From the NCBI RefSeq assembly GCF_012516435.1, contig NZ_CP051216.1:2684001-2748000 (forward strand): a stretch of 64,000 nt of DNA. The letters are read 5' to 3'. The DNA comes from Pseudodesulfovibrio sp. zrk46 (GTDB lineage: Bacteria > Desulfobacterota > Desulfovibrionia > Desulfovibrionales > Desulfovibrionaceae). The notes under the pieces were generated by a model. That model worked only from the letters and a program-made list of their open reading frames with translations, ran no database searches and was not told the DNA's origin. Positions 53,123 to 62,413 of this stretch are shown in pieces (position 1 is the stretch's first letter; each line of letters begins with the position of its first letter). A program made the position numbers and the translations under genes.

Positions 53123-54775
53123 TTAAAAGGGCTTCTGTAGTTGTTGGGAGTGGATGCCCATTGTGTCCCAGAAAACGCGCGCGGCTCCGTATATGGAAGA
53201 GCGAATTGATTTAAATGAGGAAACAAAATGAGTGTGGTCCGCCTTTTTTACGGCTTGGGCCATCTGTTCAAGCTCAGCCAGATCGAATTTGGCTTCCATC
53301 TTGTAATGGTTGGCGTAGGCCTGCCCAAGCGCGGCCCGACTCTTGGCCTTGCCGGTATCTTGTAGATGAATGACCTCAACGCCCCCGTCATAGACGACTT
53401 GTCCGCCAGCCTTCCAGACCTGAAGGTCGTGCTCGATGTCGTCCACCTGTGACGGGGAGAAACGAATGTCAAAGGCAGGGACATTCAGTGAGCTCATCCT
53501 TTCCATATGAAAGAGGTGACAACAGCCCATCACAGTCAGACAAGGGCGGCGTCCATTGAATTGGCCCATATCCATGAGAGTTGGGGCGTTGGCAGTGAAA
53601 CGAATCTTGCTTTCACCGATCTCATCGAACCCGCGGAAAGCATACTGGATAGTACGAACTCCCTGATTGACGCATTTGGGGCCAACGGCTGCAGCTTCGG
53701 GATGGGCCGAAAGTGTGTTGATGTAGCGAGTGAGCCAATCGGTGGGTAGCAGTACATCATCATCCAGAAAGGCTACGTATCGTGCAGCGCGGACCTCAGG
53801 CAGGGCGAGCAGCCAATTGCGGGCGGCGGGTGCGCCGATATTGATGGGCAGGTGTATCCAGTGAATGGGAAGGTCAGGAACTCGCTTGCGCACCAAGTCT
53901 TCCAACTCGTCAGCAGTGCAGACAGTCGTGCCGTTGTTGAGAACGGTAATGTGGGCGTCGCCGATATTGGTCGCTGCCAAGCTGGCCAGCGTGTTGGTCA
54001 GTAATTCCGGCTTGTTCCATGTGTACAGGCATATGTGGGTGTCTTGGCCCGGTGGTGTCGTGTTATCGGCTTCATGCAGCGCTGCCAGTTGCTCGATGAT
54101 TGCTGGCTGGAACGGTTCAGCTTCAAGAGAGGCATGTAAGTGCTCCCTTGCCGCATCGGTATCTCCTGCATCCATCGCGAAGCGAGCGCGAAGATTGTGC
54201 GAAAGGAAATTGGTAACGCTCTCGTCCAACAGCATTTGGGCAAGTTCATTTTCTCCTGCCGAATATGCTCCCCATGCCATGGTTGGCCCGGCCAACAAGC
54301 CAGCGGGCGAGGCTGCCATGATCCGAATGCCTTCCAGCAATTCGTCTCGTGCGCCGGTTTGCCACAAGTGCAGTAACACTGGCAGACGGTTGTCGTTGGC
54401 TGACTGCTGCCGCATGTACTCGACATATTCCGATGCCTGAGCGGTCTCGTTATTGGGAAATGGAATGAGTTCCGGTACCGGCTCCTGTTCCACCAGGCGT
54501 TTCGCTACTTGTAGCCATTCTGTAAACGGCTGGTGCGCGATTCGGCTGTTTACATCTTCTGCCAGCCTGATCTTTTCCCGGTCAAAGGGATCAAAAATGG
54601 CGGCGTGGCGAATGAGCGCGGGAGCGAGGTGGGCGAAAGCGTCCGGCAGGGGCTGTGCTTCAAGGATGTTTCCAGCCACTGCCATTGCGTGGTCAGGAGC
54701 GAGGTAGCCTGAATTCCGGACAAGGGTGATGATTTGCTGCGTCAATCTGGAGGCGTTGGACATAGACATGCTCAT
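53123..54775 (-). CDS. Glycosyltransferase family 2 protein with helical N-terminal domain (paralog 3)
   Basis: Third member of the local family, 550 aa. The helical, TPR-like N-terminal half (about 1-245, with Ala/Leu-rich pairs such as DAGDTDAAREHLHASLEAEP) is followed by the GT-A domain: YTWNKPELLTNTLASL, NNGTTVCTADE, NIGAPAARNWLLALPEVRA and LDDDVLLPTDW. TVMGCCHLFHMERM and FDIRFSPSQVDDIEHDLQ match paralogs 1 and 2. Three Met codons open the frame (MSMSMS), so the exact start is uncertain and the ribosome site is weak. Confidence 0.84.
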   Translation of the reverse strand: MSMSMSNASRLTQQIITLVRNSGYLAPDHAMAVAGNILEAQPLPDAFAHLAPALIRHAAIFDPFDREKIRLAEDVNSRIAHQPFTEWLQVAKRLVEQEPVPELIPFPNNETAQASEYVEYMRQQSANDNRLPVLLHLWQTGARDELLEGIRIMAASPAGLLAGPTMAWGAYSAGENELAQMLLDESVTNFLSHNLRARFAMDAGDTDAAREHLHASLEAEPFQPAIIEQLAALHEADNTTPPGQDTHICLYTWNKPELLTNTLASLAATNIGDAHITVLNNGTTVCTADELEDLVRKRVPDLPIHWIHLPINIGAPAARNWLLALPEVRAARYVAFLDDDVLLPTDWLTRYINTLSAHPEAAAVGPKCVNQGVRTIQYAFRGFDEIGESKIRFTANAPTLMDMGQFNGRRPCLTVMGCCHLFHMERMSSLNVPAFDIRFSPSQVDDIEHDLQVWKAGGQVVYDGGVEVIHLQDTGKAKSRAALGQAYANHYKMEAKFDLAELEQMAQAVKKADHTHFVSSFKSIRSSIYGAARVFWDTMGIHSQQLQKPF

Positions 54776-54831
54776 ACCAGAATAGGCAGCAGTGAGGAAC
54801 CCGATTTGAGTGACACGGGGCGATTGAAAGC

Positions 54832-54862
54832 AAAAAAAAAGCGGGGCCGTTGGGCCCCGCTT
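54832..54862 (-). terminator. Intrinsic terminator after the ior-regulator operon
   Basis: On the minus strand AAGCGGGGCC pairs perfectly with GGCCCCGCTT around a 4-base loop and is followed by a run of T residues. Confidence 0.9.
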
Positions 54863-54867
54863 TAATA

Positions 54868-56445
54868 TTACATTTCTTTCTTCTTCGACTTCTTCTTGGC
54901 TTGGGAGAACTTCTTTACGTCGATATTGTACTTCTTCACCTTGTAGTTGACGATTCGGTACGAGACGCGGAGATCGCGCGCGGACTGGAGCATGTTGCCG
55001 CCAGTCTTTTTGAGCGAATCCACCAGCAGCTCCTGTTCGAACTTGGCCACGGCTTCACCAAAGGAAAGGTTGGTGCCGGTGGCCGAGGATTCGGCAGACT
55101 GCAGGGTGGGCGGCAGATGGTAGGTGCGGATGACCTGCTCTTCGCAGAGGAGGACCGCACGTTCCATGCAGTTCTTGAGTTCACGCACGTTGCCGGGCCA
55201 GTGGTACATGACCAGCAGCTCGATGGCGGGCGTGGAGATGCGCTTCACTTCCTTGCCATACTCCTCGGAGAACTCGGTGAGGAAATGTTCTGCCAAGGGC
55301 AGGATGTCCTCGCGACGTTCCTTGAGGGGCGGAATGAAGATGGGGAAGACGTTAATGCGGTAGTACAGGTCCTCGCGGAACTTGCCTTTTTCCAGCAACT
55401 CCTCGAGAGGCTGGTGGGTGGCGCAGATGAGGCGGACATCAACGGTGATGGACTGCTCGGAGCCCACACGCTGGATTTCCTTTTCCTGAATGGCGCGCAG
55501 TACCTTGGCCTGTGCATCCATGGAGAGTTCGCCGATTTCATCAAGGAAGAGGGTTCCCTGATCAGCAACCTCAAAGAGACCGCGCTTGTTCTGGAAGGCG
55601 CCGGTAAAGGCTCCCTTCTGGTGACCGAAAAGCTCGGACTCAATCAACTCGGACGGCAGAGCCGCGCAGTTGAGCTTGATGAGCGGCTTGTCGGCACGCG
55701 GGCTGGAGTTGTGGATGGCCTCGGCCAGGAGTTCCTTACCAGTACCAGATTCACCACGCAGAAGTGCGGTGGCACGGCTGGGGGCGACCTGGCGGGACTG
55801 GCGCAGGACAAGGCGCATGGCCTTGGATGCAGCCACGAAGTCCTTGGGCGGTGTAGCGTCGGCGCCACCTGCCAGCATGCCCTGAGTAAAGAGATGGTCC
55901 TGAGCGGCCATTTCTTCCTGCAACTGGGCAACGTGACCGGCGATAATGCCTGCCACGACTTCGAGGAACTGGCAGTGTGCTGCCAGATCGTCCGCCGGAA
56001 TCAGGGGGACGTCTACGGAGAGTGCACCGATGACTTCCTGATCTTCTGCACGACGGTTGATGACCGGTACGCAGATGAAGCCGAGTTTGCGCAGCTCTTC
56101 CTCGCTGCGGCCAAAGGCCTTGTTGAGGAATTCCTGGTCGTCAGACAGTCGGGGAATGGTGATGGATTCGCCGGAGTCGAACACGCGTCCGATGACACCG
56201 CGTCCGGGCGAGTACGTCACATCCTCAATCTGGGTCGGAGAGTACGTGAGCGAGAGTTTGAGGTTCTCGGTCTTGGGATCCATGATGACCATGAACGCCC
56301 GCACGTATTCCATATCCTGAGCCAGGATCTTCAATAGTGCGTTCAGCGACTCCTCAAGCGGTGTATCCCGCTTCAGCGTCTCTTGAATGGTCTTGAGTGT
56401 GACCAGATAGGTGAGATCGGAGGTGTCCTGTGTATTGTTTGCCAT
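54868..56445 (-). CDS. Sigma54-dependent activator, GAF-AAA+-Fis (NifA-like layout)
   Basis: Cytoplasmic regulator of 525 aa. A GAF domain lies at about residues 25-175. The AAA+ domain at about 215-445 has GESGTGKE, the sigma54-contact loop GAFTGA, and FLDEIGEL as Walker B. A Fis-type helix-turn-helix at about 480-512 (GNMLQSARDLRVSYRIVNYK) is followed by a Lys-rich tail. All activator motifs are intact. It lies 15 bases after iorB on the same strand, so it is translated from the ior message. It may respond to amino-acid or 2-oxoacid status; its targets are unknown. Confidence 0.92.
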   Translation of the reverse strand: MANNTQDTSDLTYLVTLKTIQETLKRDTPLEESLNALLKILAQDMEYVRAFMVIMDPKTENLKLSLTYSPTQIEDVTYSPGRGVIGRVFDSGESITIPRLSDDQEFLNKAFGRSEEELRKLGFICVPVINRRAEDQEVIGALSVDVPLIPADDLAAHCQFLEVVAGIIAGHVAQLQEEMAAQDHLFTQGMLAGGADATPPKDFVAASKAMRLVLRQSRQVAPSRATALLRGESGTGKELLAEAIHNSSPRADKPLIKLNCAALPSELIESELFGHQKGAFTGAFQNKRGLFEVADQGTLFLDEIGELSMDAQAKVLRAIQEKEIQRVGSEQSITVDVRLICATHQPLEELLEKGKFREDLYYRINVFPIFIPPLKERREDILPLAEHFLTEFSEEYGKEVKRISTPAIELLVMYHWPGNVRELKNCMERAVLLCEEQVIRTYHLPPTLQSAESSATGTNLSFGEAVAKFEQELLVDSLKKTGGNMLQSARDLRVSYRIVNYKVKKYNIDVKKFSQAKKKSKKKEM

Positions 56446-56460
56446 TTTTCCTTGTGCTGC

Positions 56461-57057
56461 TTAGGCGTCGAGTGCCTTGACGCCAAGCTCCAGGGCTTTG
56501 AGGTTAACGGCCTGAATCTTCTCGGGGAGATTCGCCTTGATGGTCGCTTCGAGGGCTTCGGGGCCGAAGGGCAGTTCGCCAGCGGCGCAAAGAGCAGCCA
56601 GCATGGCGATGTTGCCAGCCTGAACAGCACCAGCTTCCAAACCGATGGTCTGGGAGGCCATGTAGTAGGCCTTGTCGGTGCAGGCAGAGACAGCCTTCTT
56701 GATGTCCTCGATGGACGGGCATTCCTGTTTGCCCATGGCTACGGAGAGCGGGGGCATGAATTCGATGGAGGAGACCACGAGGCCGCCCTGCTTGAGGTAG
56801 GGCAGTGCGCGCATGGTTTCCATGGGCTCGAATCCGAGCAGGATGTCGGCTTCGCCGTGCCCGATTTTGGGCGACTTGCAGCCGATGAGAACGGTGGATT
56901 CGACGACACCGCCGCGCTGGGCCATGCCGTGGATTTCGCCGGAAGTGACGGGCAGTCCCTGGCTCAGCACGGTCTTTGCGAGCAGGGTGGTGGCGGTCAG
57001 GGTTCCCTGGCCGCCTACGCCGGTCATGAAGATGCGGATTTTCTTGGTATCGCTCAT
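56461..57057 (-). CDS. iorB: Indolepyruvate:ferredoxin oxidoreductase, beta subunit
   Basis: Protein of 198 aa, the normal IorB length, with the gamma-type 2-oxoacid oxidoreductase fold. TGVGGQGTLTATTLLAK at the N-terminus and GEIHGMAQRGGVVESTV are diagnostic. With IorA it decarboxylates aryl pyruvates from aromatic amino acids to aryl-acyl-CoA and reduces ferredoxin. It starts 1 base after the iorA stop. Confidence 0.95.
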   Translation of the reverse strand: MSDTKKIRIFMTGVGGQGTLTATTLLAKTVLSQGLPVTSGEIHGMAQRGGVVESTVLIGCKSPKIGHGEADILLGFEPMETMRALPYLKQGGLVVSSIEFMPPLSVAMGKQECPSIEDIKKAVSACTDKAYYMASQTIGLEAGAVQAGNIAMLAALCAAGELPFGPEALEATIKANLPEKIQAVNLKALELGVKALDA

Positions 57058-57058
57058 A

Positions 57059-58894
57059 TTAGCTGCCCCTCTTCTTTGCTTTGATGTGACCGCAGACCTG
57101 CAGGCAGAGCATGCAGCCGTTGCAGAGGATCGGGTTCACTGCTGCCTTGTCGCCTTCCTTGTACATGGCGGGACAGGCCAGCTTGTCCAGACATTCGAAC
57201 CTGCCGGTGCAGGACTCGGCCACGTAGGCAACCTGCGGGGCAACCTTCTTGTAAACGCGGCGGGAGTAGAGCGGGCAGGGTTCCTTGGCGATGAGCACGC
57301 GAACGCCCTTCTTGGCCTTGAGGTCTTCGAAAGCAGCCAGGGTCTTCTTCTGGTTGAAGGGATTGACCTCGATGATCTCGGTGACGCCGAGTCCGCGAAC
57401 AGCGGATTCGATGTCCAGCGGATGATCGTTGTCGCCGATGACGGTCTTGTCCACGCCGGGGTGCGGCTGGTGGCCGGTCATGGCGGTGGTGCGGTTGTCG
57501 AGGACAACGACCAGCACGTCATGTTCGTTGAAGACTGCGTTGGCGATACCGGTCAGGCCGGAGTGGAAGAAGGTGGAGTCACCGATGAAGGCCACGACGG
57601 TCTGGTCGGCAGCCTTGGAGGCGCCGCCGCCTGCGGAGATGGAGGAACCCATGCAGAGCAGGAAGTCGGCAGCCTGCAGCGGGGGCAGGAGACCGAGGGT
57701 GTAGCAGCCGATGTCGGAAGAGTAAACGGCGTCGTCGCCGAAGACCTTCTTGGCAGCGAAATAGGTGCCACGGTGCGGGCAGCCGGCGCAGAGGTTCGGC
57801 GGACGCATGGGCAGTTCGGGCAGCTTGCAGTCGCAGGCTTCCACAGCAGCGAGGCCGGACTGTTCGCGGATGGCGTTTTCCACCATGGTGACATTGAATT
57901 CACCATTGCGGGGCAGAACGTCCTTGCCGAGGATTTCCACGTCCAGCTTCTCTTTCTGAGCAAGCACGCGCAGTTCGTTCTCGACGATGGGCTCCAGCTC
58001 TTCGATGACCAGTACCTTGGACACAGACTTGATGAAGTCGAGGCAGAGGTTCTCGGGCATCGGGTGAGAGAAGCCAAGTTCCAGGACCTTGACCTTGCCG
58101 GTCAGGCCTGCGTTCTCCAGTGCGTCGGCCACGTATGCGCGGCTGATGCCGGAGCAGACGATACCGAAATCGCCTTCACCGGAAACGGTGTTGTATACGG
58201 AGTGTTCAGCTTCCTTGCGCATGGCTTCCATACGTTCCATCAGGCGAACGTGCATGGGGCGCGCAAAAGCCGGGATGGGTACGAAATGGGAGGGATCGCG
58301 CTTGAAGCCTTCGGGCTTGCCCGGATCCGGTGCAGGACCGAATTCCACTGCGCCGCGAAGGTGGTTCACGCGAGTGGTGGTGCGGAGCAGGATGGGGGCG
58401 CCGTGCTTCTTGGCAAGGAGCAGAGCGTCGCGGGTCATGTCCTTGGCTTCCTGAGCCGTTGCGGGCTCGAAAACGGGCAGACCGGCGATGCGGGCGTAGT
58501 AGCGGTTGTCCTGCTCATTCTGGCTGGAGTGGCAGCCCGGGTCGTCTGCGGAAAGCAGAACCAGGCCACCGGGAGCGCCGGTGTAGCAGAGGGTGAGCAG
58601 GGGGTCAGCGGCGACGTTGACGCCGACGTGCTTCATCGTGCAGAGGGTCATGGCGCCGGAAAGGGTGGCGCCGCCTGCGACTTCCAGGGCGACTTTCTCG
58701 TTGACGGAGTACTCGAAGTAATACTTGCCCTCAGGTGAGATGCGGTAAAACGTGTCGGGAACTTCGGATGACGGGGTACCCGGGTAGCAGGTCACAACCT
58801 GAATGCCCGCCTCTACTGCTCCACGGACAATAGCTTCATTGCCGAGCAGGAGGTGGGTTTCGCCGGGATTGTCGGCCAAGAGCGGATTTGCCAT
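57059..58894 (-). CDS. iorA: Indolepyruvate:ferredoxin oxidoreductase, alpha subunit
   Basis: Protein of 611 aa. The N-terminal pyrimidine-binding domain has LGNEAIVRGAVEAG and YPGTPSSEVPDTF. The thiamine diphosphate site includes CAGCPHRGTYFA and GDSTFFHSGLTGIANAV. The C-terminus carries Cys residues for 4Fe-4S clusters, ending CNGCMLCLQVCGHIK, which is short compared with family members that carry a full second motif. First gene of the ior operon. AGAGAG precedes the ATG. Confidence 0.95.
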   Translation of the reverse strand: MANPLLADNPGETHLLLGNEAIVRGAVEAGIQVVTCYPGTPSSEVPDTFYRISPEGKYYFEYSVNEKVALEVAGGATLSGAMTLCTMKHVGVNVAADPLLTLCYTGAPGGLVLLSADDPGCHSSQNEQDNRYYARIAGLPVFEPATAQEAKDMTRDALLLAKKHGAPILLRTTTRVNHLRGAVEFGPAPDPGKPEGFKRDPSHFVPIPAFARPMHVRLMERMEAMRKEAEHSVYNTVSGEGDFGIVCSGISRAYVADALENAGLTGKVKVLELGFSHPMPENLCLDFIKSVSKVLVIEELEPIVENELRVLAQKEKLDVEILGKDVLPRNGEFNVTMVENAIREQSGLAAVEACDCKLPELPMRPPNLCAGCPHRGTYFAAKKVFGDDAVYSSDIGCYTLGLLPPLQAADFLLCMGSSISAGGGASKAADQTVVAFIGDSTFFHSGLTGIANAVFNEHDVLVVVLDNRTTAMTGHQPHPGVDKTVIGDNDHPLDIESAVRGLGVTEIIEVNPFNQKKTLAAFEDLKAKKGVRVLIAKEPCPLYSRRVYKKVAPQVAYVAESCTGRFECLDKLACPAMYKEGDKAAVNPILCNGCMLCLQVCGHIKAKKRGS

Positions 58895-58963
58895 ATGGTA
58901 TTCTCTCTCTAGGTCTGCACAGCCGGTCGTGTGTTTTTGACCGGTTGCGCTGTTACGACGAAA

Positions 58964-58990
58964 CCTGCGGCACCCTTCGGATGCCGCAGG
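58964..58990 (-). terminator. Probable terminator after the TPR protein gene
   Basis: On the minus strand CCTGCGGCA pairs with TGCCGCAGG around a 9-base loop, followed by TTTC. The T-run is short, so read-through into ior is possible. Confidence 0.6.
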
Positions 58991-59018
58991 AACTGTCTAA
59001 TATCCACTATGATGAAGG

Positions 59019-59672
59019 TTACTTGGCTTCGAGCTGAGCAACCTTGTAGTCAATGAACGGCTTGTCAGGAATCTGGCTGTCGGCCAGTTTCTTGTATGCG
59101 GTGAGTGCGGTGCCGGTGTCGCCAGCAGCTTCGGCAGCCACGGCGAGCTGACGGTTTACGGGAATGGTGAAGGCAGTGGCAACAGTGCCGGCCAGATCTT
59201 TCAGGATGGTGACCGCTTCACCAGGCTTGCCAGCCAGAGTCAGGCTCTTGGCCTTACCGAGACGGGCAACAACCTTGAGGTCGGCGTCGGCTTCACCGGA
59301 CAGCTGGTTCCAGTAGCCGGCAGCCTTCTCGAATTCATTGTTGGTCATGCTGGCCTGTGCCAGTTCCAACAGGACGGCTGGTTTGGCACCGGAGGGAGCA
59401 TTGCCCAGCAGAGCTTCCAGCTTGGCGATCTTGTCGCTGCCGGAGTCCTTGATGAGGATGGCGCCGAGTTCAGCTTGAGCAGAAGCCATGGCCTTCTTGT
59501 TGTAAGAGGTCATTCCTGCGTAGATGGCAGCCACGGCAATGATGGCGACCACACCGACGATAATCTGCTTCTGGTGTTTGAAAGCGGCTTCGAGGATGGG
59601 ATGGAGCTGCTCCGGAACGTGAGATTCGATATCGTCCAGAGTAGCCTGTTCAGTGGTCTTATTTTCAGCCAT
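59019..59672 (-). CDS. Single-pass membrane protein with TPR-like periplasmic domain (YfgM-like)
   Basis: Protein of 217 aa. A short acidic cytoplasmic N-terminus is followed by one membrane helix at about residues 38-57 (IIVGVVAIIAVAAIYAGM), then a helical TPR-like periplasmic domain with NEFEKAAGYWNQL and GDTGTALTAYKKL repeats. This layout matches YfgM/TPR_21-type proteins, which interact with the SecYEG translocon and chaperones in E. coli. The start MAENK at 59672 is preferred, since upstream codons cross the leader hairpins; GGAGG lies 12 bases before it. Confidence 0.78.
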   Translation of the reverse strand: MAENKTTEQATLDDIESHVPEQLHPILEAAFKHQKQIIVGVVAIIAVAAIYAGMTSYNKKAMASAQAELGAILIKDSGSDKIAKLEALLGNAPSGAKPAVLLELAQASMTNNEFEKAAGYWNQLSGEADADLKVVARLGKAKSLTLAGKPGEAVTILKDLAGTVATAFTIPVNRQLAVAAEAAGDTGTALTAYKKLADSQIPDKPFIDYKVAQLEAK

Positions 59673-60006
59673 TGCTTTTCTTGTCCTCCATAAGGTGTAT
59701 ATACAGTGCTGCGGGCCGGGAAATAAGGCCCGCCAGCGCAAAGCGCTAGATAAGCAAAATTGTAAAAAAGGTCAAAACAATTTTTGTATGGAAGTAGGGA
59801 TTTCGACAAAACCGCTGCATTTTCTAAATGAGTATTGTTGGGAAATGACAAAATGTGTAAAAATGCGGGGCTAAAGTCCCAAAAGAGAAGAAAATGCGTC
59901 ACGGAGCTGTTTGACTTTTTCCCCCGCCCCGGTTTAGCACAATGTTCCTGTCGGAAATGAATAATATTCGGCGGCTGAAATAGCAACGATTTCAAGGAGA
60001 GAGATT
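59673..60006. other. 334-base divergent intergenic region upstream of proA
   Basis: No gene seen. Near the minus-strand gene are two hairpins, GCGGGCC/GGCCCGC (59711-59733) and AGCGC/GCGCT (59735-59747), which could fold in its leader. On the proA side TTGACT (59911-59916) with a 17-base spacer precedes TTAGCA, a weak promoter candidate. The middle is AT-rich. Confidence 0.4.
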
Positions 60007-61266
60007 ATGAATATACGTGAGCAGATGATCGACATGGGAAAGCAGGCCAAAGATGCGGCCCGAGAATTGGCAAAAGCTTCTGGCAAAGCCAAACAGGATG
60101 CCCTCATTTTTCTGGCTGAGATGCTTGAATCCGAGGCAGAAACTATTGCCGCAGCCAACAAGCTGGATCTCGATGCCGCAGCCGAGCGTGGGCTGGACAA
60201 GGCCCGCGTACAGCGTCTGACCATCAGTGAAAAGGTACTGAACTCCATGATTCAGGGTTGCCGTGAAGTGGCAGCCATGGCCGATCCTGTTGGTGAGATC
60301 GAGTCCATGGTCAAGCGTCCCAATGGCATGCTTGTAGGCCGCATGCGTGTTCCCCTCGGCGTCGTCGCCATGATTTATGAATCTCGTCCGAACGCCACTG
60401 TTGATGCCGGTATCCTCTGCCTCAAGGCAGGTAACGCCGTTATCCTTCGCGGTGGTTCCGAAGCATTTCATTCTAATAAGTGTCTGGCTGAACTGATGCA
60501 CAAGGCACTGGAAAAGGCCGGTCTGCCCAAGGGTGCCGTGCAGGTGCCGCCGACCACGGACCGAGAAGCCGTGAGCGAGATGCTCAAACTGGCTGATTAC
60601 ATCGACGTGGTTATCCCGCGCGGTGGTGAAGGCCTCATTCGTGCCGTCACCGAGCAGGCCACCATGCCTGTGCTCAAGCACTACAAGGGTGTGTGTCACA
60701 TTTTTGCCGATGCTTCCTGCGATATTACCAAGGCCGTTCTCATCATTGAGAACGCCAAGATGCAGTACCCCAGCGGTTGCAACGCGCTGGAGTGCCTGCT
60801 GGTTCATAAGGACGTGGCCAGCGTCCTGCTCCCCAAGGTGGCCGACACCCTCGGGGCCAAGGGCGTGAAGTTCAAGGCGTGTGATCGCTCCCTGCCTCTC
60901 ATGGGTGAGTACGCTGAAGCCGCCTCTCCGCTTGATTGGGGCTTCGAGTTCCTCGATCTGGTGATGGCAGTCAAAGTTGTGGATTCCCTGGACGAGGCCA
61001 TGGACTTCATCGCCGAGCACGGCTCCAACCACACCGAGTCCATCCTGTCGGAGAACTATGAGCACTGCATGCGCTTCATCCGCGAAGTGGATGCTTCCCT
61101 CGTGGTTTCCAACGCCACCACCCGTTTCAATGACGGCGGCCAGCTCGGCCTCGGCGCTGAGATCGGTATCTCCACCTCCAAGCTGCATGCTTACGGCCCT
61201 ATGGGTATCAAGGAGCTTACCAGCGCCAAGTTCGTATTACTGGGTGAAGGCCAGATTCGCGAATAA
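60007..61266 (+). CDS. proA: Gamma-glutamyl phosphate reductase
   Basis: Protein of 419 aa that reduces gamma-glutamyl phosphate with NADPH in proline synthesis. Family motifs include VPLGVVAMIYESRPNATVDA, KAGNAVILRGGSEA and the catalytic Cys in YPSGCNALECLLVH (about residue 260). AAGGAGAG precedes the ATG. It is a single-gene unit with its own terminator; proB is not in the window. Confidence 0.96.
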   Translation: MNIREQMIDMGKQAKDAARELAKASGKAKQDALIFLAEMLESEAETIAAANKLDLDAAAERGLDKARVQRLTISEKVLNSMIQGCREVAAMADPVGEIESMVKRPNGMLVGRMRVPLGVVAMIYESRPNATVDAGILCLKAGNAVILRGGSEAFHSNKCLAELMHKALEKAGLPKGAVQVPPTTDREAVSEMLKLADYIDVVIPRGGEGLIRAVTEQATMPVLKHYKGVCHIFADASCDITKAVLIIENAKMQYPSGCNALECLLVHKDVASVLLPKVADTLGAKGVKFKACDRSLPLMGEYAEAASPLDWGFEFLDLVMAVKVVDSLDEAMDFIAEHGSNHTESILSENYEHCMRFIREVDASLVVSNATTRFNDGGQLGLGAEIGISTSKLHAYGPMGIKELTSAKFVLLGEGQIRE

Positions 61267-61287
61267 ACTAACTAGCTGGAATACATT

Positions 61288-61317
61288 AAAGGCCGCTCCT
61301 AGGAGCGGCCTTTTTTT
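61288..61317 (+). terminator. Intrinsic terminator after proA
   Basis: AAAGGCCGCTCC and GGAGCGGCCTTT form a near-perfect palindrome followed by T residues. Confidence 0.9.
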
Positions 61318-61478
61318 GTGAGATAATGCGGGATGAGTGTAGGCATATTGAATGTAAGTCTATAATATATACTTTACAGATGTAGTTTTTCACTACTATG
61401 AAAGATTTTATATATGAATTCTATCGAGTATTTCTTTACATGAGTATGATTCAAATGAAAATAGATAAAGGTTGCTAT

Positions 61479-62348
61479 ATGTGGATTCTGCGTATTGCTT
61501 TGAGTCTTTCCATTTGTGTAGCTATGGTTACAAAGGCCCATTCCATGGATCAAATCAGGTTGGCATTGGATATTTGTCTCGACAACCCGAGAGAAGCTTA
61601 TGCGTATACTCTGTTGGAGAATGCGTTGAAAGCCACAATCGATTCCGATGGCTCTTATCGCATAACAAATTCATCTTATAAAATGAGCAGAGAACGTGCG
61701 TTACACGAGTTGATTCTAGGCGATAGCATTAACGTACATGTTGCGGCTACTAGGGCAAAATGGGAAGTGGAGACTCTTCCAGTAAGAATTCCGATTAGGA
61801 AAGGAGTTCTGGGGTATCGTCTTTTGTTAGTGCACAAGTCAAAAGATTTTATATTTAAAGATATTCAAAAAATAGAACAACTTAAGAGGTTAACAGCGGG
61901 ACTCGGACAACAGTGGACAACTACTGCTGTTTTGAGAAAGGCTGGATTTTATGTTGAAACAGGAGTTGATTATGAAGGCCTTTTTGGGATGTTAAACCGT
62001 GGGCGCTTCGATTATTTTCCTCGTGGACTAAATGAGATATTTCGGGAGTTCGACGAGTATAAGGATAAATATCCGGATCTTCGTATAGAATCTGCCCTTG
62101 CTTTATATTTCCCTACCCCAAGTTACTTTTTTGTGTCTCCGAGATATCCTGAATTGGCGGATCGCATAAGGCGAGGAATGGAGAAGCTGATTGCAACAGG
62201 AGAACTGGATAGGATGTTTGAAGCAGAGTTTGGCAGCTCCATCAAAAAAGCAAAGCTTGATCAACGAATGCTATTCTCGATTGAGAATCCGCTGTTAACA
62301 CCGGAGACTCCGTTTGACAGGCCCGAGCTGTGGTTTTTTCATGAGTAA
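61479..62348 (+). CDS. AT-rich periplasmic solute-binding-like protein (orphan)
   Basis: Secreted protein of about 289 aa with a signal peptide at about residues 1-22 (LRIALSLSICVAMVTKAHS). The family-3-like layout includes LYFPTPSYFFVSPRYPELAD and the C-terminal GMEKLIATGELDRMFEAEFG. ATG at 61479 with AAAGG upstream is chosen; earlier in-frame ATGs lack a ribosome site and would hide the signal. Codon use is clearly more AT-rich than its neighbours (AAA, ATA, AGA and TTA codons), suggesting transfer or relaxed selection. No transporter genes adjoin it. Confidence 0.7.
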   Translation: MWILRIALSLSICVAMVTKAHSMDQIRLALDICLDNPREAYAYTLLENALKATIDSDGSYRITNSSYKMSRERALHELILGDSINVHVAATRAKWEVETLPVRIPIRKGVLGYRLLLVHKSKDFIFKDIQKIEQLKRLTAGLGQQWTTTAVLRKAGFYVETGVDYEGLFGMLNRGRFDYFPRGLNEIFREFDEYKDKYPDLRIESALALYFPTPSYFFVSPRYPELADRIRRGMEKLIATGELDRMFEAEFGSSIKKAKLDQRMLFSIENPLLTPETPFDRPELWFFHE

Positions 62349-62354
62349 TATAGT

Positions 62355-62396
62355 TTTAAAAAAGCCCGTCCTTCATATGAAGGGCGGGCTTTTTAT
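62355..62396. terminator. Bidirectional intrinsic terminator
   Basis: AAAGCCCGTCCTTC pairs with GAAGGGCGGGCTTT (one wobble) around ATAT, with T-rich ends on both strands, between convergent genes. Confidence 0.87.
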
Positions 62397-62413
62397 TTCG
62401 TATGAAAGAAAAA

